Of a DNA stretch of 64,000 nucleotides, positions 54,764 through 64,000 are shown in pieces. The notes under the pieces were generated by a model, which was not told the origin of the DNA, did no database searches, and saw only the letters and a list, made by a program, of their open reading frames with translations. Source of the stretch: Actinomyces mediterranea (GTDB lineage Bacteria > Actinomycetota > Actinomycetes > Actinomycetales > Actinomycetaceae); the NCBI RefSeq assembly GCF_900155595.1, contig NZ_FTPB01000003.1, forward strand, positions 62,001 to 126,000. Reading direction: 5' to 3'. The translations under genes were made by a program, and so were the position numbers. Within the stretch, counting starts at the first letter, position 1. The number at the start of each line of letters is the position of its first letter.

Positions 54764-55878
54764 CGGGTGATCTCCTCCAGTGCGGTGGTGAACAGGCGGG
54801 TCTCGTTGGGGGTTCCGACGCTGACGCGCAGCCATCCGTCGGGGCCGACGACGCGGACGAGGATGCCGCGCTCCAGCAGAGCCTCAAAGACCGCGTTACG
54901 GTCGTTGAAGGTGCCGAAGAGAACGAAGTTCGCGTCCGAGTCGAGGGCATCGAATCCGTGGGCGCGCAGCCAGTCGACGAGGGCGTCGCGCTCGTCGCGC
55001 AAAGCAGCGACCTGCGCCATGAGGGATTGTCGGTGGCGCAGCGCCGCCAGCGCCGCCGCCTGCGTGACGGCGGACAGGTGGTAGGGCAGGCGCACCAGCA
55101 TGATGGCGTCGATAACCTCACGGGCGGCGCTCATATAGCCCAGGCGCAGGCCCGCCATACCGAAGGCCTTCGACATGGTGCGGGTGACGACGAGGTGGGC
55201 GGCCTCGTCGAGCAGTTCGAGAGCGGAAGGGGCGCCTGTGCGGCGGAACTCCCCGTAGGCCTCGTCAATGACGACGAGTGTCGCGGTGGCACGACCATCG
55301 ATGATGGGCCCGGATTCGCGGGTCATCTCCAGGATCGCCCGCTGCTGCTCCTGGGGCAGCGCCGTGCCCGTCGGATTATTCGGGCTGGCGAGCAAGAGCA
55401 CTGCGGGCCGCTCGTCTGCGAGGGTCTGCGTCACGGCGTCGAGGTCGAGGGAGAAGTCGTCACGTCGGTGTCCCTGCACCCACTCGGTGTTCGTGTCGCG
55501 CGCGTACTCGTGGTACATCGAGTAGGTGGGCGCGAAAGAGACGACGGTGCGCCCAGGTCCCCCGAATGCTTGGAGGATCTGGCTCATGATCTCGTTTGAC
55601 CCGTTGGCAGCCCAGATGAGCTCCGGTGCGCGCACGGTCCCCGACTCCGCTTCGAGGTACTCGGCGAGAGCGGATCGCAGATCCATGAAATCCCGGTCCG
55701 GGTAGCGGTTGAGGGTCGCCGCGGCTTGGGCGACTGAACTCGCAATGTCGGCGATGACCTCGGGAGAGGGCGCGTAGGGGTTCTCGTTGACATTGAGGCG
55801 CACGGGCACGTCCGATTGGGGCGCACCATAGGGTTCGAGTCCGGTGAGATCGTCGCGCATCGGGAGGATGATGCTCAT
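54760..55878 (-). CDS. hisC: Histidinol-phosphate aminotransferase
   Basis: This 372-residue PLP aminotransferase has [12 protein letters not shown] at its start, SPNNPTG near 165, the [10 protein letters not shown] aspartate and the PLP lysine in [16 protein letters not shown]. It converts imidazole acetol phosphate to histidinol phosphate. Both ends overlap its neighbours by 4 bp. Confidence 0.96.
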   Translation of the reverse strand: MSIILPMRDDLTGLEPYGAPQSDVPVRLNVNENPYAPSPEVIADIASSVAQAAATLNRYPDRDFMDLRSALAEYLEAESGTVRAPELIWAANGSNEIMSQILQAFGGPGRTVVSFAPTYSMYHEYARDTNTEWVQGHRRDDFSLDLDAVTQTLADERPAVLLLASPNNPTGTALPQEQQRAILEMTRESGPIIDGRATATLVVIDEAYGEFRRTGAPSALELLDEAAHLVVTRTMSKAFGMAGLRLGYMSAAREVIDAIMLVRLPYHLSAVTQAAALAALRHRQSLMAQVAALRDERDALVDWLRAHGFDALDSDANFVLFGTFNDRNAVFEALLERGILVRVVGPDGWLRVSVGTPNETRLFTTALEEITR

Positions 55879-57209
55879 CGGACGCTCTCCTTGCCCTGAC
55901 GGATGAGTGCGGCTTGTCCGTGCGCGGGCAGGTTCTCCGCCCGCGCGAGCACATCGAGTTGGGGCGTCAGCTGTGCGAGCGCCTCGGCACTGTATTCAAC
56001 GACCTGCTGGCTGCGCAGGTACTGGGTGACATTAAGACCCGATGCGAAGCGGGCGGTGCCGCCGGTGGGCAGGACGTGGTTCGACCCGGCGATGTAGTCG
56101 CCGAGCGGGACCGGCGTGTAGGGACCGACAAAGATCGCCCCCGCGTTCGTCACCCGCATCGCCACGCCCGGGGCGTCGGCGGTGTGGATCTCCAGGTGTT
56201 CGGCGGCGTAGGCGTTGACGACTCGCACCGCCTCGTCGAGCGTATCGACGAGGACGATCCCCGACTGGGGTCCCGACAAAGCGGTGAGGATCCGCTCCGT
56301 GTGGGTGGTCGCGGCCGCCTGTCCGGGGATGAGGGCGTCAACGGCATCGGCAAGTGCGCGCGATGTGGTGACGAGGACGGACGCGGCGGCGGGGTCGTGC
56401 TCGGCCTGGCTGATGAGGTCCGCTGCGACGAATTCGGGCGTCGCCGTCTCATCGGCGAGAATCGCGATCTCCGTCGTGCCCGCTTCGGCGTCGATGCCGA
56501 CACTGCCCTGGACGAGCCGCTTGGCGGCGGCGACGTAGATATTGCCCGGCCCGGTGACGACGTCGACCGGTTCGAGGGCGTCCTCGCCGTCGGTGACGCC
56601 GTAGGCGAAAGCGGCGATGGCCTGTGCGCCGCCGATGGCCCATACCTCGTCAACGCCGAGGAGCGCGCATGCGGCGAGGATCGTCGGGTGGGGCAGACCG
56701 CCGAACTCGGCTTGAGGGGGCGAGGCGAGTGCGATCGACTCGACGCCCGCGACTTGCGTGCATACGACGTTCATGACGACGGACGATGGGTAGACGGCGA
56801 GGCCGCCGGGCACGTACAGGCCGACACGGCCCACGGGCAGCCACCTCTGAGTGACGGTGCCGCCGGGGATGATCTGCACTTGGGCGGGCGCGGGGAGCTG
56901 TTGGGAGTGGCCGATGCGATTGTGCTCGATCGACGTTTCCAGGGCGGCGCGCACCTGCGAGTCGAGGGAGTCGAGGGCATGCGCGATGGTGGAGGCGGGG
57001 ACTCGCAGTCGCTCGGGGCGAATGCGGTCGAAGCGCTCGGCGAGTTCGTAGAGCACGGGCGCGCCCTCCTCCTTGACGCGGTCGATGAGGGGGGCGACGA
57101 CTTCGGCCGCTTTCGCGGTGTCGAGGGCGGCGCGCGGCAGCACGTGCGACAGGTTCACAGTCTTGAGTGCGTCACCCGTCAGATCGATGCGTCTCATCGT
57201 GGAGGTCAT
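55875..57209 (-). CDS. hisD: Histidinol dehydrogenase
   Basis: This 444-residue NAD-dependent zinc enzyme catalyses the last two steps of histidine synthesis. Recognised by [25 protein letters not shown], the catalytic SQAEHDP histidine region and [12 protein letters not shown]. It is first in the operon, and the 118-bp gap to the divergent S4-domain gene should hold both promoters. Confidence 0.96.
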   Translation of the reverse strand: MTSTMRRIDLTGDALKTVNLSHVLPRAALDTAKAAEVVAPLIDRVKEEGAPVLYELAERFDRIRPERLRVPASTIAHALDSLDSQVRAALETSIEHNRIGHSQQLPAPAQVQIIPGGTVTQRWLPVGRVGLYVPGGLAVYPSSVVMNVVCTQVAGVESIALASPPQAEFGGLPHPTILAACALLGVDEVWAIGGAQAIAAFAYGVTDGEDALEPVDVVTGPGNIYVAAAKRLVQGSVGIDAEAGTTEIAILADETATPEFVAADLISQAEHDPAAASVLVTTSRALADAVDALIPGQAAATTHTERILTALSGPQSGIVLVDTLDEAVRVVNAYAAEHLEIHTADAPGVAMRVTNAGAIFVGPYTPVPLGDYIAGSNHVLPTGGTARFASGLNVTQYLRSQQVVEYSAEALAQLTPQLDVLARAENLPAHGQAALIRQGKESVR

Positions 57210-57327
57210 GGACTCACAATAGGCGACTCACCGGCGATGAGTCCCCCTCGACCACGGCGCGAACACGCTCGTGGGGGCATCTGTGACATGCTGGGGTGGC
57301 TACGCGCGACCAGTGAGGAGAATGCCC

Positions 57328-57561
57328 ATGTCCACCGTTCCCATCATCGGGGTGTCCGGCGTCATCCGTTTGGGGCAGTTCCTCAAATTGGCGGGCCTCG
57401 TCGAGGATGGGGCGATGGCGCGCGAACTCATCCGGGGAGGCGACGTCCTCGTCAATGGCGAGGTCGAAACGCGCCGCGGACGCCAGCTCTCGCACGATGA
57501 TGCCATTGAGGTCGACTCCCCCACCGGCGTCTACACCGCCCGCGTCCGCATCGTCGATTGA
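57328..57561 (+). CDS. S4-domain RNA-binding protein (YbcJ-like)
   Basis: This 77-residue protein consists almost only of an S4 domain: IRLGQFLKLAGLVEDGAMARELI then GGDVLVNGEVETRRGRQL, the standard alpha-L pattern. The ATG at 57328 has GGAG 7 nt upstream; an ATG at 57322 is too close to that site. Relatives are small RNA-binding proteins associated with ribosome quality or assembly; no specific role is proven. Confidence 0.9.
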   Translation: MSTVPIIGVSGVIRLGQFLKLAGLVEDGAMARELIRGGDVLVNGEVETRRGRQLSHDDAIEVDSPTGVYTARVRIVD

Positions 57562-57633
57562 TGCGCGCGGGGGCTCTCCCACTGCTTATGTGAAGTCGTC
57601 GTGTATTCAAGAGTCAGTCCTCACGGTCGCGGA

Positions 57634-57648
57634 CCCCGCAGGGCGGGG
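57634..57648. terminator. Possible convergent terminator
   Basis: CCCCGC-AGG-GCGGGG forms a short 6-bp GC stem in the 205-bp gap between the convergent S4 and dnaE genes. The rest of this gap shows no gene. Confidence 0.3.
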
Positions 57649-57767
57649 GTGGCAATAGCCCGGATTCGCGTAAAGAGGGGCACCTCCAAGAATCCGACAT
57701 TGCGTCAGTATCCCACACGGCGGACTGAAATAGTCAGAGTGTGAGATGCGCAGATTTGATGCGGCGA

Positions 57768-60700
57768 CTACGACTCGTTCGCTGTCTTCACCCCATTGAC
57801 TCCGACAACGGCTTTGATCTGCGAGAAGAAGGCGCTCGACTGGGCGATCCTCAGGTTGGGGTCCAATTCGACGATCGTCGTGCGTCCCGTCTCTCGGATG
57901 TGCAAGCGCACTGGGGAACCTCCGGGGAAGGACTCGAGGACATCCTTGAGTTCCGTCAAGAGCCGAGGCGTGCACTGGGTGACGGGCAACTGCACATCGA
58001 TCGGCGCATCGGCATCCTCATTCACATCGAGCAGGGTCATCGACTGTCCATAGACGCTCATCCCCTCGTCGCGTACATTGACGCGCCCCTCCACCTGGAC
58101 GATGACGTCCTGAACGAGGTGCGTCTGAATCGTCTCGTAGGTGCGGGGGAAGAACAAGACCTCCACCGATCCCGACAGATCCTCGATCGTGGCGATCGCC
58201 CACATGCTGCCCTGTTTGGTGACCTTCGTCTGAACGTTCGACACCAGGCCCGCGATCTTCACCGTCCGATCCGCCATCGTCTCCTCCGAGCCGACGACCT
58301 GCGCGATCTCATAGTCCTGGTAGCGCGCCAATGCGGCCTCCACGCCGCGCAGGGGATGATCCGACACGTACAGGCCGAGCATCTCGCGCTCCTGTGCGAG
58401 TTTGTTCTTCCGGTCGAACTCCGGGATGTCCGGAATCTCGATCGCCAGCGATGACGAGGAGGGGCCCTCGTCGCCCAGCCCGCCGAAGAGGTCGAATTGG
58501 CCGAAGGCCTCATTACGCTTGACGTCAATGATCGCGTCGACAGCCTCGTCGCAGCGCGCCAGCATCGCCCGTCGTGTGCGCCCCATCGAATCGAAAGCGC
58601 CCGAGCGGATGAGGGATTGGATGGTGCGCTTATTACACACGACCTGCGGGACCTTGTCGAGGAAATCATGGAAGGAGGTGAAGTGCCCCTTGTCCTTACG
58701 GGCCTGCACGATCGCCTCGACGACATTCGCACCGACGTTCTGAATGGCGTTCAGGCCGAAGCGGATCGCCTCTCCGTCTGGTGCGAAGTTGCCCTGCGAG
58801 GCGTTGACATCAGGCGGAAGGACATTGATATTCATGTGCCTAGCCTCGGCGAGGTAAAGAGCGCGCTTATCCTTGTTGTCCTTCGTCGAGGTGAGCAGCG
58901 CCGCCATGTACTCCGTCGGATAGTTCGCCTTGAGATACGCCGTCCAATAAGAGACGACACCGTAGGCCGCCGAGTGCGCCTTGTTGAAGGCATAGGCGGA
59001 GAAGGGGACGACAACGTCCCACAGGGCCTGGATCGATTCTTTGGAGTATCCATTGGCGAGCATACCCGCTTGGAATCCCTCGAACTGTTTGGCGAGCACC
59101 TCCGGCTTCTTCTTGCCCATCGCCTTGCGCAGGATATCCGCCTGGCCGAGCGTGTAGCCCGCCAGTTTCTGCGCGATCTGCATGACCTGTTCCTGGTAGA
59201 CGATGAGGCCGAAGGTCGTGCCGAGGATCTCTTCGAGGGGCTCTTTGAGTTCGGGGTGGATGGGGACGATGTCTTGGCGCCCGTTCTTTCGCAGCGCGTA
59301 ATTCGTATGCGAGTTCGCCCCCATGGGACCCGGCCGGTACAGGGCACCGACGGCGGAGATGTCTTCGAAGTTGTCGGGCTTCATGAGCTTGAGCAGATCG
59401 CGCATACCACCGCCGTCAAGCTGGAACACGCCGAGGGTCTCCCCCGCCGACAAGAGGTCGTAGGTCTTGCGGTCGGTGAAGGGCAGGTGTTCGAGATCGG
59501 GATCCGCCTTGCCGTTGAGGGCGATATTGTCCAGCGCATCGGATAGGACCGTGAGGTTGCGGAGCCCGAGGAAGTCCATCTTCAACAATCCGAGCGTCTC
59601 GCACGTCGGATAGTCGAATTGGGTGATGACCGCGCCGTCCTGGGGGCGCTTCATGACGGGGATGATGTCGGTGAGCGTGTGGGAACTCATGATGACAGCG
59701 CAAGCGTGGACGCCCCACTGCCGGGTCAGTCCCTCCAATCCGAGGGCGTAATCGACGACCTTTTCAACCTCAGGCTTATTCTCCTCGTAGAACTTGCGGA
59801 ACTCGACCGCCTCCGCGTAGCGCTCGTCCTTCTCATCGAAGATGCCGTGGACGGAGATGTCCTTACCCATGATGGACGGCGGGAGCGCCTTCGTCAGCTG
59901 CTCGCCGACTTTGAAATCCTTGCCGAGGATGCGCGCCGAATCCTTGAGCGCCTGCTTCGTCTTGATCGTGCCGTAGGTGACGACCTGGCTGATGCGGTCC
60001 TCTCCGTACTTGCGCTTGACGTATTCGATGACTTCGTCGCGGCGGCGCTCGTCGAAGTCGACGTCGAAGTCCGGCATGGAGATGCGCTCTGGGTTGAGGA
60101 ATCGTTCGAAGATGAGGCCGTGTTCGAGGGGGTTGAGTTCGGTGATCTTCATGGCGTAGGCGACCATAGAGCCCGCGCCGGATCCTCGTCCGGGTCCGAC
60201 TCTGATTCCCTGCTTCTTCGCCCAGTTGATGTAGTCGGCGACGGTGAGGAAGTAGCCGGGGAAGCCCATATTGATGATGACCCCTTCCTCGTACTCCGCC
60301 TGTTTGCGCACGTCATCAGGGATACCGTTCGGGAAGCGGTCGTTGAGGCCGCGCTCGACCTCTTTGATAAACCAGGAGGTCTTGTCCTCGCCCTCGGGGA
60401 CCGGGAACTCCGGCATGTAGTCCGCGCCGTCTTCAGTGGTGCGGAAGGAAACCTCGCAGCGTTCCGCGATTTCCAGGGTCGCATCGCAGGCCTGAGGCAG
60501 TTCACTCCACGCGGCCCTCATATTCTCCGAGGAGCGGATGTAGTAGTCATTGCCCTCGAATTTGAAGCGATCTTCATCGTCGATCCGCGAACCGGAGTTG
60601 ATGCACAAGAGGGCATCTTGGATCTTACGGTCTTCTGCGCGCACGTAGTGGGAGTCATTCGTGACGACGAGGGGTGCCTTCATGAGATCGGCGAGGTCGA

Positions 60701-61322
60701 GGAGCTGCTTCTGGACGCGCCTCTCGATCTCAATGCCGTGGTCCATGAGCTCGACGTAGAAGTTCTCCGGGCCGAAGATTTCGCGCAGTTCCCCGGCCTC
60801 GCGGACGGCTTCATCCCATTGTCCAAGCCTCATGCGCGTCTGCACCGCACCCGAGGGGCAGCCGGTGAAAACAATGAGCCCCTTGTGGTAGCGGGCCAAC
60901 AGCTCCTTATCCGCTCTGGGGTACTTACCGAATTGGCCGTCCGTCGACGCATAGGAGCCGAGGCGGAACAGATTATGCATGCCCTCCGTCGAATAGGCGA
61001 TGAGGGTGAGGTGGTTGTACGAGCCGCCGGCGGAGACGTCGTCGGATCGCTGCCAGGGCTCCCCCCACAGGACCTTCTTGCGGTCGAAGCGGCTGGTCCC
61101 CGGGGTAACATAGGCTTCGAGGCCGATGATCGGCTTAATCCCCGCCTTCTTGCAGTTCGCGTAGAACTCGTAGGCGCCGAACAGGTAGCCGTGGTCCGTG
61201 AGTCCCAGTGCCGGCTGACCCAGACGCGCGGCCTCTTCCGCCATCGCCTTCGTCTTCGCGGCACCGTCGAGCATCGAGTACTCGGAGTGGTTGTGCAGGT
61301 GGACGAAGGAGTCAGTGGCCAT
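57768..61322 (-). CDS. dnaE: DNA polymerase III alpha subunit
   Basis: This 1184-residue replicative polymerase has an N-terminal PHP domain (FVHLHNHSEYSMLDGA at residues 5-20). The catalytic aspartates lie in PDFDVDFDERRRDEVI, the fingers region is LGLRNL..., and a helix-hairpin-helix and an OB domain (about 1000-1080) follow. Start at 61322 (MATDSF); the upstream extension is out of family. It lies next to the GNAT and RluD genes, as in other actinobacteria. Confidence 0.97.
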   Translation of the reverse strand: MATDSFVHLHNHSEYSMLDGAAKTKAMAEEAARLGQPALGLTDHGYLFGAYEFYANCKKAGIKPIIGLEAYVTPGTSRFDRKKVLWGEPWQRSDDVSAGGSYNHLTLIAYSTEGMHNLFRLGSYASTDGQFGKYPRADKELLARYHKGLIVFTGCPSGAVQTRMRLGQWDEAVREAGELREIFGPENFYVELMDHGIEIERRVQKQLLDLADLMKAPLVVTNDSHYVRAEDRKIQDALLCINSGSRIDDEDRFKFEGNDYYIRSSENMRAAWSELPQACDATLEIAERCEVSFRTTEDGADYMPEFPVPEGEDKTSWFIKEVERGLNDRFPNGIPDDVRKQAEYEEGVIINMGFPGYFLTVADYINWAKKQGIRVGPGRGSGAGSMVAYAMKITELNPLEHGLIFERFLNPERISMPDFDVDFDERRRDEVIEYVKRKYGEDRISQVVTYGTIKTKQALKDSARILGKDFKVGEQLTKALPPSIMGKDISVHGIFDEKDERYAEAVEFRKFYEENKPEVEKVVDYALGLEGLTRQWGVHACAVIMSSHTLTDIIPVMKRPQDGAVITQFDYPTCETLGLLKMDFLGLRNLTVLSDALDNIALNGKADPDLEHLPFTDRKTYDLLSAGETLGVFQLDGGGMRDLLKLMKPDNFEDISAVGALYRPGPMGANSHTNYALRKNGRQDIVPIHPELKEPLEEILGTTFGLIVYQEQVMQIAQKLAGYTLGQADILRKAMGKKKPEVLAKQFEGFQAGMLANGYSKESIQALWDVVVPFSAYAFNKAHSAAYGVVSYWTAYLKANYPTEYMAALLTSTKDNKDKRALYLAEARHMNINVLPPDVNASQGNFAPDGEAIRFGLNAIQNVGANVVEAIVQARKDKGHFTSFHDFLDKVPQVVCNKRTIQSLIRSGAFDSMGRTRRAMLARCDEAVDAIIDVKRNEAFGQFDLFGGLGDEGPSSSSLAIEIPDIPEFDRKNKLAQEREMLGLYVSDHPLRGVEAALARYQDYEIAQVVGSEETMADRTVKIAGLVSNVQTKVTKQGSMWAIATIEDLSGSVEVLFFPRTYETIQTHLVQDVIVQVEGRVNVRDEGMSVYGQSMTLLDVNEDADAPIDVQLPVTQCTPRLLTELKDVLESFPGGSPVRLHIRETGRTTIVELDPNLRIAQSSAFFSQIKAVVGVNGVKTANES

Positions 61323-61383
61323 GGGGCAGATCTTAGCCCGCGCGGCCGCTTCAAGCAGCCCGGTCCACCGCACCCAGGGGCTC

Positions 61384-61863
61384 TCATGCCCTCCCGTCGA
61401 GGATGCGCCTCATTTCACGATGCTCGATGCCCGCGTCGAGGAAGACCTCCCCAGTCGTCTCCTCATACCCCTGGGCGGCGTAGAAACCCTGCGCCTGGAC
61501 CTGCGCGTCGAGGGTGACGACCGCCTGAGCGCCGCGCGGGGTGCGGCAGGCGACCTCGTCGTGGACGGCGGCGACCAGGGCAGCCCCCAGGCCGCTACCC
61601 CGCGCTTCGCGCTTGACGGCGAGTCGTCCGAGGTGGAAATGGTGGTCGCCGTCGGGGATGACGCGCACGGTGCCCAGTGCGCGCCCGTCCTCGTCGAGGG
61701 CGGCGAGGTGAAGGACGTCTAGCCGCATATCCCGCGCGTCGATTTCGAGGACCATGGGGACGGCCTGCTCGACAATGAAGACGTCCCAGCGTACGCTCAT
61801 GGCCTCCAGGCGCAGCTCATCGGAGTCGGCGACGAGGATGCGGGAACGATTCTCGTCGGTCAC
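61384..61863 (-). CDS. GNAT family N-acetyltransferase (ElaA-like)
   Basis: This 159-residue acetyltransferase has [11 protein letters not shown] at its start, the acetyl-CoA loop in [17 protein letters not shown] and FYAAQGYEE at its end. These resemble the ElaA/YjcF group. The substrate is unknown. The GTG at 61863 overlaps the RluD stop (GTGA), so it is the 3' gene of lspA-rluD-GNAT. Confidence 0.85.
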   Translation of the reverse strand: MTDENRSRILVADSDELRLEAMSVRWDVFIVEQAVPMVLEIDARDMRLDVLHLAALDEDGRALGTVRVIPDGDHHFHLGRLAVKREARGSGLGAALVAAVHDEVACRTPRGAQAVVTLDAQVQAQGFYAAQGYEETTGEVFLDAGIEHREMRRILDGRA

Positions 61864-62777
61864 TGGGGGTTCCTCAATTGATCGAGTGCCGACTGGAGGT
61901 CCGCGGGGTACGGGGAGCGCACGCTGGTCGGCAGGCCCGTCCGTGGGTGGGCGAAGCCCAATTCCACTGCATGGAGCCACTGGCGCTCCAGACCGAGCTG
62001 TGCGGCTCTCGTTGGGTCCGCGCCGTAGAACACGTCGCCGACGCAGGGGTGGCCGACGGCGGCCATGTGGACGCGGATCTGGTGGGTGCGCCCCGTTTCC
62101 AGGTGGATCTCCAGCAGGCTCGCCCCCGCCATGAGTTCCAACGTGTCGTAGTGGGTGATGGCCCCTTTGCCGCCGTCGATGACCGCCATGCGCCATTCGC
62201 GCGAGGGGTGGCGCCCGATGGGCGCGTCGATGGTACCCGAATCGGGGTCGAGGTGCCCGGCGACGATCGCATGGTAGATCTTCGACACAGTGCGCTCTTT
62301 GAAGGCGCGTTTCATCACCGAGTAGGCGAGTTCGGACTTGGCGACCATCATCGCCCCGGAGGTGCCCACGTCGAGCCTGTGAACGATGCCCTGGCGCTCC
62401 GGCGGCCCATGCGTCGTGATCCGATATCCGGCAGCCTCGAGATTACCCAGAACGGTCGGCCCCTCCCAACCCGGGCCCGTATGTGCGGCGACTCCCACCG
62501 GCTTGTCGACGACTACGACGTCGTCATCGTCGTAGAGGATGTTCATGCCTGTGACGGGCGGGGGCGCGGTGTCGGGCTCCGGGATCGTCACCTCGATGAG
62601 GTCGGTTGCTGCGAGCCGGGTGGACTTCGAGGAGGCTACGCCATTGACGAGGACGAAGCCGTCCTCGACGAGACCCGCGCACGACGAGCGCGATATGCCG
62701 AGCATCCGTGACAGCGCCTGGTCGACGCGCTCGCCCACGAGGGCGTCGGGCACCGGGAACATCCGCGCATCACTCAT
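61860..62777 (-). CDS. RluA/RluD-family pseudouridine synthase
   Basis: This 305-residue synthase has an N-terminal S4 domain ([28 protein letters not shown]). The catalytic motif [15 protein letters not shown] holds the active aspartate, and [14 protein letters not shown] is conserved. The gene is commonly annotated rluD-like in actinobacteria; the target uridines are not determined. The ATG overlaps the lspA stop by 8 bp. Confidence 0.92.
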   Translation of the reverse strand: MSDARMFPVPDALVGERVDQALSRMLGISRSSCAGLVEDGFVLVNGVASSKSTRLAATDLIEVTIPEPDTAPPPVTGMNILYDDDDVVVVDKPVGVAAHTGPGWEGPTVLGNLEAAGYRITTHGPPERQGIVHRLDVGTSGAMMVAKSELAYSVMKRAFKERTVSKIYHAIVAGHLDPDSGTIDAPIGRHPSREWRMAVIDGGKGAITHYDTLELMAGASLLEIHLETGRTHQIRVHMAAVGHPCVGDVFYGADPTRAAQLGLERQWLHAVELGFAHPRTGLPTSVRSPYPADLQSALDQLRNPQ

Positions 62778-63309
62778 CGGCGCTCGCCGATCGCTTCTGC
62801 GAACCCGTGAGTGCTTCGGGAAACTCCATAGACACTGCGAAAGCGAGCCACAGCGCCCCCAAGACGATCCAGATGTCGGCGACATTGCCGACGAATGCTC
62901 CGAAATAGTCGATGAAGTCGATGACGTGTCCGACCCCGAATGCGGGGGGCTGGACTAGTCTGTCGATGAGATTGCCAATGGCGCCCCCGGCGAGCAGGCC
63001 GATCGCCAACACCGACTGCCAGGACTTGACCTTCGTGAAGCCCCAGACGAGGACGGTGAGGATCACAACCGTGAGGATGGTGAAGATCCAGGTTGTACTC
63101 GCGCCGAGTGAGAAGGCAGCCCCGGAGTTGCGGATGAGGTGAAGGGTGAGCACATCGCCGAGCAGAGGCACCGTCTGTCCATCGCTGAGCCCGCTGATGG
63201 CCGCTGTCTTCGTCGCCTGGTCCGATGCAACTGCGGCGAGGACGAGGGCGGAGAATGCGGCGACGCGGATGCGAAGGGGCGGGTGGGTGATGGCGGTGGC
63301 CTGACTCAT
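62770..63309 (-). CDS. lspA: Lipoprotein signal peptidase
   Basis: This 179-residue membrane protease removes lipoprotein signal peptides. Four transmembrane segments are visible. Key motifs are [24 protein letters not shown] and the two catalytic aspartates in HVIDF and NVADIWI. It is the expected processor of the DUF4349 lipoprotein of this window. The ATG lies 79 bp past the divIVA stop. Confidence 0.95.
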   Translation of the reverse strand: MSQATAITHPPLRIRVAAFSALVLAAVASDQATKTAAISGLSDGQTVPLLGDVLTLHLIRNSGAAFSLGASTTWIFTILTVVILTVLVWGFTKVKSWQSVLAIGLLAGGAIGNLIDRLVQPPAFGVGHVIDFIDYFGAFVGNVADIWIVLGALWLAFAVSMEFPEALTGSQKRSASADE

Positions 63310-63333
63310 GGACTTCTTTCTTCACACATGATG

Positions 63334-63368
63334 GTGGCGGCGGTGCCTTGAGGCACCACCGCCGCCAC
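63334..63368 (-). terminator. Hairpin after divIVA
   Basis: GTGGCGGCGGTGCC pairs with GGCACCACCGCCGCCAC (10 + 4 bp with a 3-nt bulge, loop TTGA) 20 nt after the divIVA stop and before lspA. No T-run follows. Confidence 0.55.
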
Positions 63369-63388
63369 TGTATCTGTATCGCCGTGAG

Positions 63389-64000
63389 TCAGTTCTCGAT
63401 GCCCGCGTTGACCTCGTTGAGGAGGGACTCGAGGTGTCCGCGCAGGTTCGAACGGTACTCGGACTCGAAGGTGCGCAGCTCGTTGATCTTCGTCTCGAGT
63501 AGATCGCGCTGCTGGTCGAGCTGGGCGAGGATGGTCTCGTGCTGGTGTTGTGCGTCGGCGACGATCTCGTCGCCCTTGACGCGGGCCTCGGCGATGATAC
63601 GCTCGGACTCTTCGCGTCCATCGCGCACGTACTCGTCGTGGACGCGCTGAGCGAGGGCAAGCATCGCGGTTGCAGACTCGGGGGTCTGACCGGTGGGCAC
63701 CTCGGCAATGGGGGTGGCCTCTTCGACGACGGGAGCGGCCTCTTCTTCGACTTTCTCCTTTTCGGCCGCAACGGGCTCGGCGACAACGGGCTCCGAGGCA
63801 ACGCCCTCGGACAGCTCGGCGATGCGGCGCTCCGCAGCTTCGAGCTTCTCCTTGAGATCCTGGTTCTCCACCTGAAGGGCGTAGATCGTCGACACGACTT
63901 CGTCGAGGAACTCGTCGACCTCGACTTGGTCGTATCCCTCGCGGAACTTCACGTACTGGAACTTCTTGTTCAGAACGTCCTCAGTTGTCAAAAGGGCCAT
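63389..64000 (-). CDS. divIVA: DivIVA/Wag31 polar growth protein
   Basis: This 203-residue protein starts at an ATG in the last three bases of the window. The N-terminal lipid-binding domain is seen in LTTEDVLNKKFQYVKFREGYDQVEVDEFL. A coiled coil follows (45-70), then an Ala/Glu/Pro-rich linker, then a second long coiled coil. It would recruit wall synthesis to the poles. It is upstream of lspA-rluD, the usual actinobacterial place. Confidence 0.96.
   Translation of the reverse strand: MALLTTEDVLNKKFQYVKFREGYDQVEVDEFLDEVVSTIYALQVENQDLKEKLEAAERRIAELSEGVASEPVVAEPVAAEKEKVEEEAAPVVEEATPIAEVPTGQTPESATAMLALAQRVHDEYVRDGREESERIIAEARVKGDEIVADAQHQHETILAQLDQQRDLLETKINELRTFESEYRSNLRGHLESLLNEVNAGIEN

Noticed and set aside
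1-64000. CRISPR arrays, rRNA operons, integrases, transposases or phage genes
   Set aside because: None seen; no spaced identical repeats, no rRNA sequence and no recombinase motifs were noticed on either strand.

Overview
The window reads as the chromosome of a high-GC Gram-positive actinobacterium, most likely in the Actinomycetaceae (Actinomyces/Schaalia type). This is inferred from several things. Gene order matches other actinobacteria for rnc-DUF177-sepIVA, coaD-rsmD-recG, hisDCB-hisH-priA, infC-rpmI-rplT-tsnR and lspA-rluD-dnaE. HisA is of the PriA type, RNase E/G carries long basic extensions, a surface glycosidase ends in an LAxTG sorting signal, and GTG starts and ATGA start/stop overlaps are frequent. 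No rRNA, CRISPR array, prophage or intact insertion sequence was seen, so most of the window is core genome.

Layout: 0-5.6 kb holds, on the minus strand, a partial short-chain dehydrogenase, a DUF4349 lipoprotein and the glpABC operon for respiratory glycerol-3-phosphate oxidation. 5.9-10.6 kb has two plus-strand zinc peptidases (PepO-like M13, PepN-like M1), then a minus-strand sirtuin. 11.4-13.9 kb has a short dyad element and a two-gene unit of a DUF3737 beta-helix protein plus a MalY/PatB-type lyase. 14-15.2 kb is decayed: a multiply frameshifted DUF4143 ATPase relic, direct repeats and tRNA-Ala(GGC). 15.3-24.4 kb is a long minus-strand housekeeping block (histidine phosphatase, rsfS, nadD, proA, proB, obg, rpmA, rplU, RNase E/G).

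24.8-32.8 kb (plus) carries cytochrome bd oxidase cydAB, a strong hairpin, the cydDC exporter, and a two-GAF sensor kinase overlapping cydC. The likely partner, a NarL-type regulator, lies about 5 kb away at 37.5-38.2 kb, past a large cell-wall alpha-L-fucosidase and a membrane-anchored thioredoxin-fold protein. 38.2-45.1 kb (minus) is rnc, DUF177, a SepIVA-like coiled-coil protein, coaD, rsmD, recG and a divergent DAK2/FakA-like protein. rpmB and its terminator follow, then a roughly 550-bp A/C-rich noncoding stretch with repeated CACA/TGTG dyads.

46.2-49.4 kb (minus) holds thiL, a TsnR-like rRNA methyltransferase, rplT, rpmI and infC. infC appears to start at a rare ATC and has an intrinsic-terminator-like hairpin in its leader. 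49.7-50.4 kb is a small XRE regulator/membrane protein pair under a promoter with two overlapping perfect dyads. 50.4-51.1 kb has a truncated OGG-fold-like fragment and a small orphan ORF. 51.1-57.2 kb is the histidine operon with two uncharacterised passengers. 57.3-64 kb has an S4-domain protein, dnaE, a GNAT acetyltransferase, an RluD-type pseudouridine synthase, lspA and divIVA.

I did not find a clear large novel system. The best leads are the infC leader/ATC start, the dyad cluster near 46 kb, the XRE operator region, the kinase joined to cydDC, the DUF3737-lyase pair and the divergent FakA-like protein. All functions are assigned from remembered family motifs and gene order, without database searches.
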